64,000 nucleotides of DNA from Ciona savignyi (taxonomy: Eukaryota; Chordata; Ascidiacea; Phlebobranchia; Cionidae). The stretch spans positions 3,716 to 67,715 of the forward strand of contig CH002499.1 in the NCBI GenBank assembly GCA_000149265.1. Reading direction: 5' to 3'. Shown piece after piece: positions 60,851-64,000 of this stretch. A model generated the notes under the pieces. The model made no database searches. It had not been told where the DNA came from and saw nothing but the letters and a program-made list of their open reading frames with translations. Within the stretch, counting starts at the first letter, position 1; each line of letters opens with the position of its first letter. The translations under genes and the position numbers were made by a program.

Positions 60851-62144
60851 TATGGTGAGTTGTTCAACAATTCTATGTAATATTTTTATCAAATTCAATA
60901 CATTGTTAATGCTCCGCATTCTAGAAAACAGGGAAAGAATTATCGGTATAAAACAGTGTTAATTCCAGAGAACTGATTTTTTCTTCGACAAACCCTACGA
61001 TACTTGGTAAAATATGGGAGTTTTTTCTTGTAATAAAAAAGCACATTTGTCCAAATAATTTACGACGCTGCGTGTTTACGTCTGAATCGCAAGACCAGGT
61101 ACGTCACCGAGAACCTGCCCGACTGTAATATATGTCCATGACCAATATAAATAAGTGTGTACTTTCTATGCCATGAGATGGCGCTAAAGAGTTTGTGAAT
61201 AAAGAATTAATAAACCTACGAGATTGTAGTAGTAATCAAGCCCGAGTTTACTTGACCTTCAAAATCAAACGATATCGCATTTTCCTGGAATGGATCTTTG
61301 AATTTATTTGGGATGGATTGTTGAATGGTTAACGCGACCATACACATACCAATTCTTTACAAACTTTGCCCACTTAAAAATAATATAGAATACTATGCTT
61401 ATTACTTATGCCGGTATACTATATGGAGTATAATTTTATATTACTGATAAAAATATATTTTCCAATAAGGCATGTGCAGTTTTTAAAAAACATCCTTCAT
61501 ATTTGGTTAAGAATTCACGTTAAAAACATTGAAAGAACTCAACACATCTTTCCCGATTAGATACCAAAATAGGAAAGCTAAAAACAGATCATCATTTATT
61601 TGAACAAAAGTGGAAATTTTCAGACAATTATACTGAAACACCGAACATCTCTGTAAGTTTCAATCTAATTGGCGTAGTACAAACGATGACAGTCGAAACA
61701 ATAGTAAAAATGATTGATCTTTCTTCAGAAAATAAAAATGTCCCTGTATAAATACAGTCAGCGTTGATGCTGACAATTTCACTATCACTGCCAGGCCAAA
61801 AGAAAGTTTGTTTATAAAGGGAGCTAAGGCGCGTGTTGGCGGTTTAATACGACAATAGCATACAGTCACTCCTGTGATCCCGTGTTATTGGTGTCTTGAC
61901 TACCGTACTGAGTGTATGATGTGACGTGCAGATGTGACTTTCAAGACTGTGTTGATTCTGTACATTGGTTTTCCATTTATGGTAATAAGTATTGGTAGCT
62001 TGCAGTACTAATAATTAAATGGATTATTCATATATTAATTTGGTAATTTCAGTGAAATTTGGTCTGTAAGTTCAGTTTAATTTAATGGGAGTGGAGCGTA
62101 CAATACGTTTTGAGGGTAATAAATAATGTTGTTGTGATTTCATA
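60851..62144. other. Region before the last gene, nothing recognised
   Basis: It contains a short SINE B fragment near 61317-61365 and AT-rich sequence. The 5' leader of the following gene is probably at its right end, where TTCAG at about 62070 could be an acceptor. Confidence 0.45.
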
Positions 62145-63208
62145 ATGGAGAAAACAATACTGGAAGTTCGGCGTAGACAAAGCCGACAGATGCGTTTCGA
62201 AGAGGCTTTTAAATTTGGGGTAATGGTTAGATTTATTCTGAATTTCGACCACAAAATAAACCATCTTTTGGACCCAGATCGAAGAAGCTTCTCGGCGGCA
62301 TTCCGATGACCGAGATGCCGGCGGGAATTTCCACTTACCCCCGATCTTATATAAGCGACAAAAGAAAGATTTCTTGAAATCTCGGGCCAAGAGTATAGCG
62401 GTTATGAAACTTCCGTTTGATGACGCAACGATACCAGACTTTGACGTCGAAAAGCGAATTAAATTGCCCAAAATTGGAACTGAAAACAGAAAAGCTTCGA
62501 TTGCGGTAAAACTTTATTTATGATTAGTAACGTATCTTTATGATTGGATAGTCTCACAAAATTTGATTGCGGTGTACATATTACAGAACAGCCAAAATTT
62601 ATAATTATTTTAGAGAATTAACAGTTGTCAAATGGTTAACGCGACCGACTAAAATACGGATATCACACACAAATACGGTGCTTTTTCAAAGAAGCACTTT
62701 TCATATATCGGATAAATATTTGTTTAAAAAATTCGTTTTCTGTTCCAATTTTTCGTAAGAAGATTATTGGCACTTTTATTATTAGGAAAAAAATCGATAG
62801 TCCTTTAGGCCATAGATATTTTCATCGGCCAAAGTTACGAACGCGTAATAGGTTTGTCCAGCCATACTTTTTATATAGAAATTAATATATGAATCGGCCC
62901 CTATAACCATTTGGCTATACAACCGTTTTTCTCGGTATAGAAGTTTATGTTGGGTATCTCCATAAACTTGGTCCATACCGTAAGTGGGAAACGTGGATGG
63001 TTACTAACATCGTCCGAGTACCGCGTGTCCACAGTCGAGTTTTAATATTGAATACCTGGTTGTTAATAACTGTTTTTTTTTCAGCACAATAATCACTGGA
63101 AACTCCCGTTACGCAGAGTGGGTCAGCAAAATAATCGAATTATCGTCGAGCACCTACGTCATAAATTATTACGTCAGCACGAACGCCGAGTTAGTCGCGT
63201 ATATGAAG
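62145..63208 (+). CDS. Unrecognised basic protein, first three exons (3' end outside window)
   Basis: Exon 1 62145-62219 encodes MEKTILEVRRRQSRQMRFEE. A 58-base intron (GTAATG to CCCAG) joins in phase 0 to exon 2 62278-62505 (76 codons: IEEASRRHSDDRDAGG, LPPILYKRQKKDFLKSRAKS, PDFDVEKRIKLPKIG). Exon 3 63085-63208 (HNNHWKLPLRRVGQQNN, VEHLRHKLLRQHERRVSRVY) follows a strong TTTTTTTTCAG acceptor and ends in phase 1 at a perfect GTAAGT. The 142 residues seen are very basic, with coiled-coil-like Arg/Gln/Glu runs and no recognised domain. No in-phase continuation is visible up to 64000, so the gene probably runs on. The start at 62145 is the first ATG of the open frame. Confidence 0.6.
62617..62690 (+). 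repeat. SINE family B fragment inside an intron
   Basis: GTCAAATGGTTAACGCGACC at 62626 matches the A-box end of family B. A reverse-orientation fragment (CATTTGGCTATACAACCG) lies at about 62885-62985. Both are in the second intron of the gene at 62145. Confidence 0.55.
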
Positions 63209-64000
63209 GTAAGTTGGTTATTTTGTCTTGTCATTTTACATTTTCTCTATATTTACCCTTTGGAAAATTTAAAAAAAAAGTCGTTTTGTTGGTGTTATAT
63301 ATAGTGGGGTTAATGTTACAGGGGGTAAAGATAGTGTTATTGGGGTTTCACAGATAAAGCAAAAACGTTATAACAGTGAGGCAAATTGTCAAGACAACAT
63401 TCTTTCAATTTAATGTATAACATCACTAGTGTATTGAAGTCACAAGTTATCGCACTGGGGTAAATGTGGCGTACTTCCAACATTAACTTATTTATGTGCG
63501 TGACATTATTACACTTTTATATAAGTGTTTCAATTACAAAGGAGCTTCTAGATAATAAAGTTATGGTTAAAATAAATTTTTCTTCTTTATTTTTACATTT
63601 GTGAGAACTGTTTATCAACAAAAATTCCGAAACGCCTTTTTACAAAACATTTTTCATCCAGCCATATCTACAACTGTTCATTTAGCAACGCTTGTAAATA
63701 GTAAAGTTTAAAGTTTGTAAATTAGTCTTATTTTATAATTTTATAACCGCTACATTTGCAAAATTATTATCCTTGCTGAATTTATTGATTTTTTGGAGTA
63801 CCGTTCAGCTTTGGTTATGTGAAGTGGCTCTTTATAAAAAAGTGGTCGCGTGTTTGGATGCTATGATGATACCTGAAAGTCGAACCACCCTTTATAACGG
63901 CGCCACCTGCTTATATTGCAATACTACTGACAATCTTGATAAGCCCGTAATCTAAATCCCAACCAAAGTTTCTGGTGTGTCGGGTCAACCTTGATATACA
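63209..64000. other. Right end of window, intron or unassigned
   Basis: This AT-rich sequence follows a strong donor at 63209. An open frame at 63773-63955 cannot be joined in phase to the exon ending at 63208 at its best acceptor, so I leave it out. It is probably intron. Confidence 0.45.

Noticed and set aside
63773-63955. 60-residue frame as the next exon of the gene at 62145
   Set aside because: The only good acceptor (TTCAG near 63810) leads to a stop within four codons in the required phase.

Overview
The window reads as nuclear DNA of an ascidian tunicate, most likely a Ciona species. The genes are intron-rich, AT-rich and of chordate type, with many introns under 100 bases, and their best matches (recalled from memory, no search run) are animal orthologues. 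The same short tRNA-derived repeats recur along the whole window. Two runs of N (28647-29096 and 42743-43000) show that it is a draft assembly.

Layout. 1-2781: no confident gene, two repeat copies. 2782-11184 (+): an 18-exon ESRP/Fusilli splicing-regulator gene that joins in frame to 780 codons. 12365-36751 (-): a 28-exon insulin/IGF receptor gene, tail to tail with ESRP, about 1451 codons after discounting two single-base frame breaks. Its introns hold several mobile elements. 36752-41464: intergenic, with two copies of SINE family A. 41465-43414 (-): NOP56, interrupted by an N run. 43415-45946: intergenic, including an LTR-like element inserted into a SINE. 45947-50215 (-): TTI1 in four exons. 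51038-51352 (-): a small uncertain reading frame. 53733-54434 (-): an intronless gene for an unrecognised, probably two-pass membrane protein. 56453-59380 (-): an 11-exon UNC93-like transporter-fold gene. 60583-60850 (+): a doubtful two-exon mini-gene. 62145-63208 (+): the first three exons of an unrecognised basic protein, probably running past the window end.

These are separate housekeeping and signalling genes, not a functional cluster. ESRP controls alternative splicing in epithelia, the insulin receptor signals growth and metabolism, NOP56 builds box C/D snoRNPs, and TTI1 is a co-chaperone subunit for PIKK kinases such as mTOR, which lies downstream of insulin signalling. I see no reason to infer co-regulation from their proximity.

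The most interesting structures are: a perfect 13-base stem that encloses the NOP56 start codon, with two minimal upstream reading frames; an N-terminal extension of the insulin receptor carrying a furin-like site; a full fourth RRM-like unit at the end of ESRP; a young LTR-like pair with an apparent 5-base target duplication; a hAT-type element with a perfect 8-base target duplication; and a long-armed foldback element. I found no wholly new multi-gene system. Exon borders were set by eye from GT/AG sites, reading-frame phase and remembered homologues, and transcripts would be needed to confirm them.
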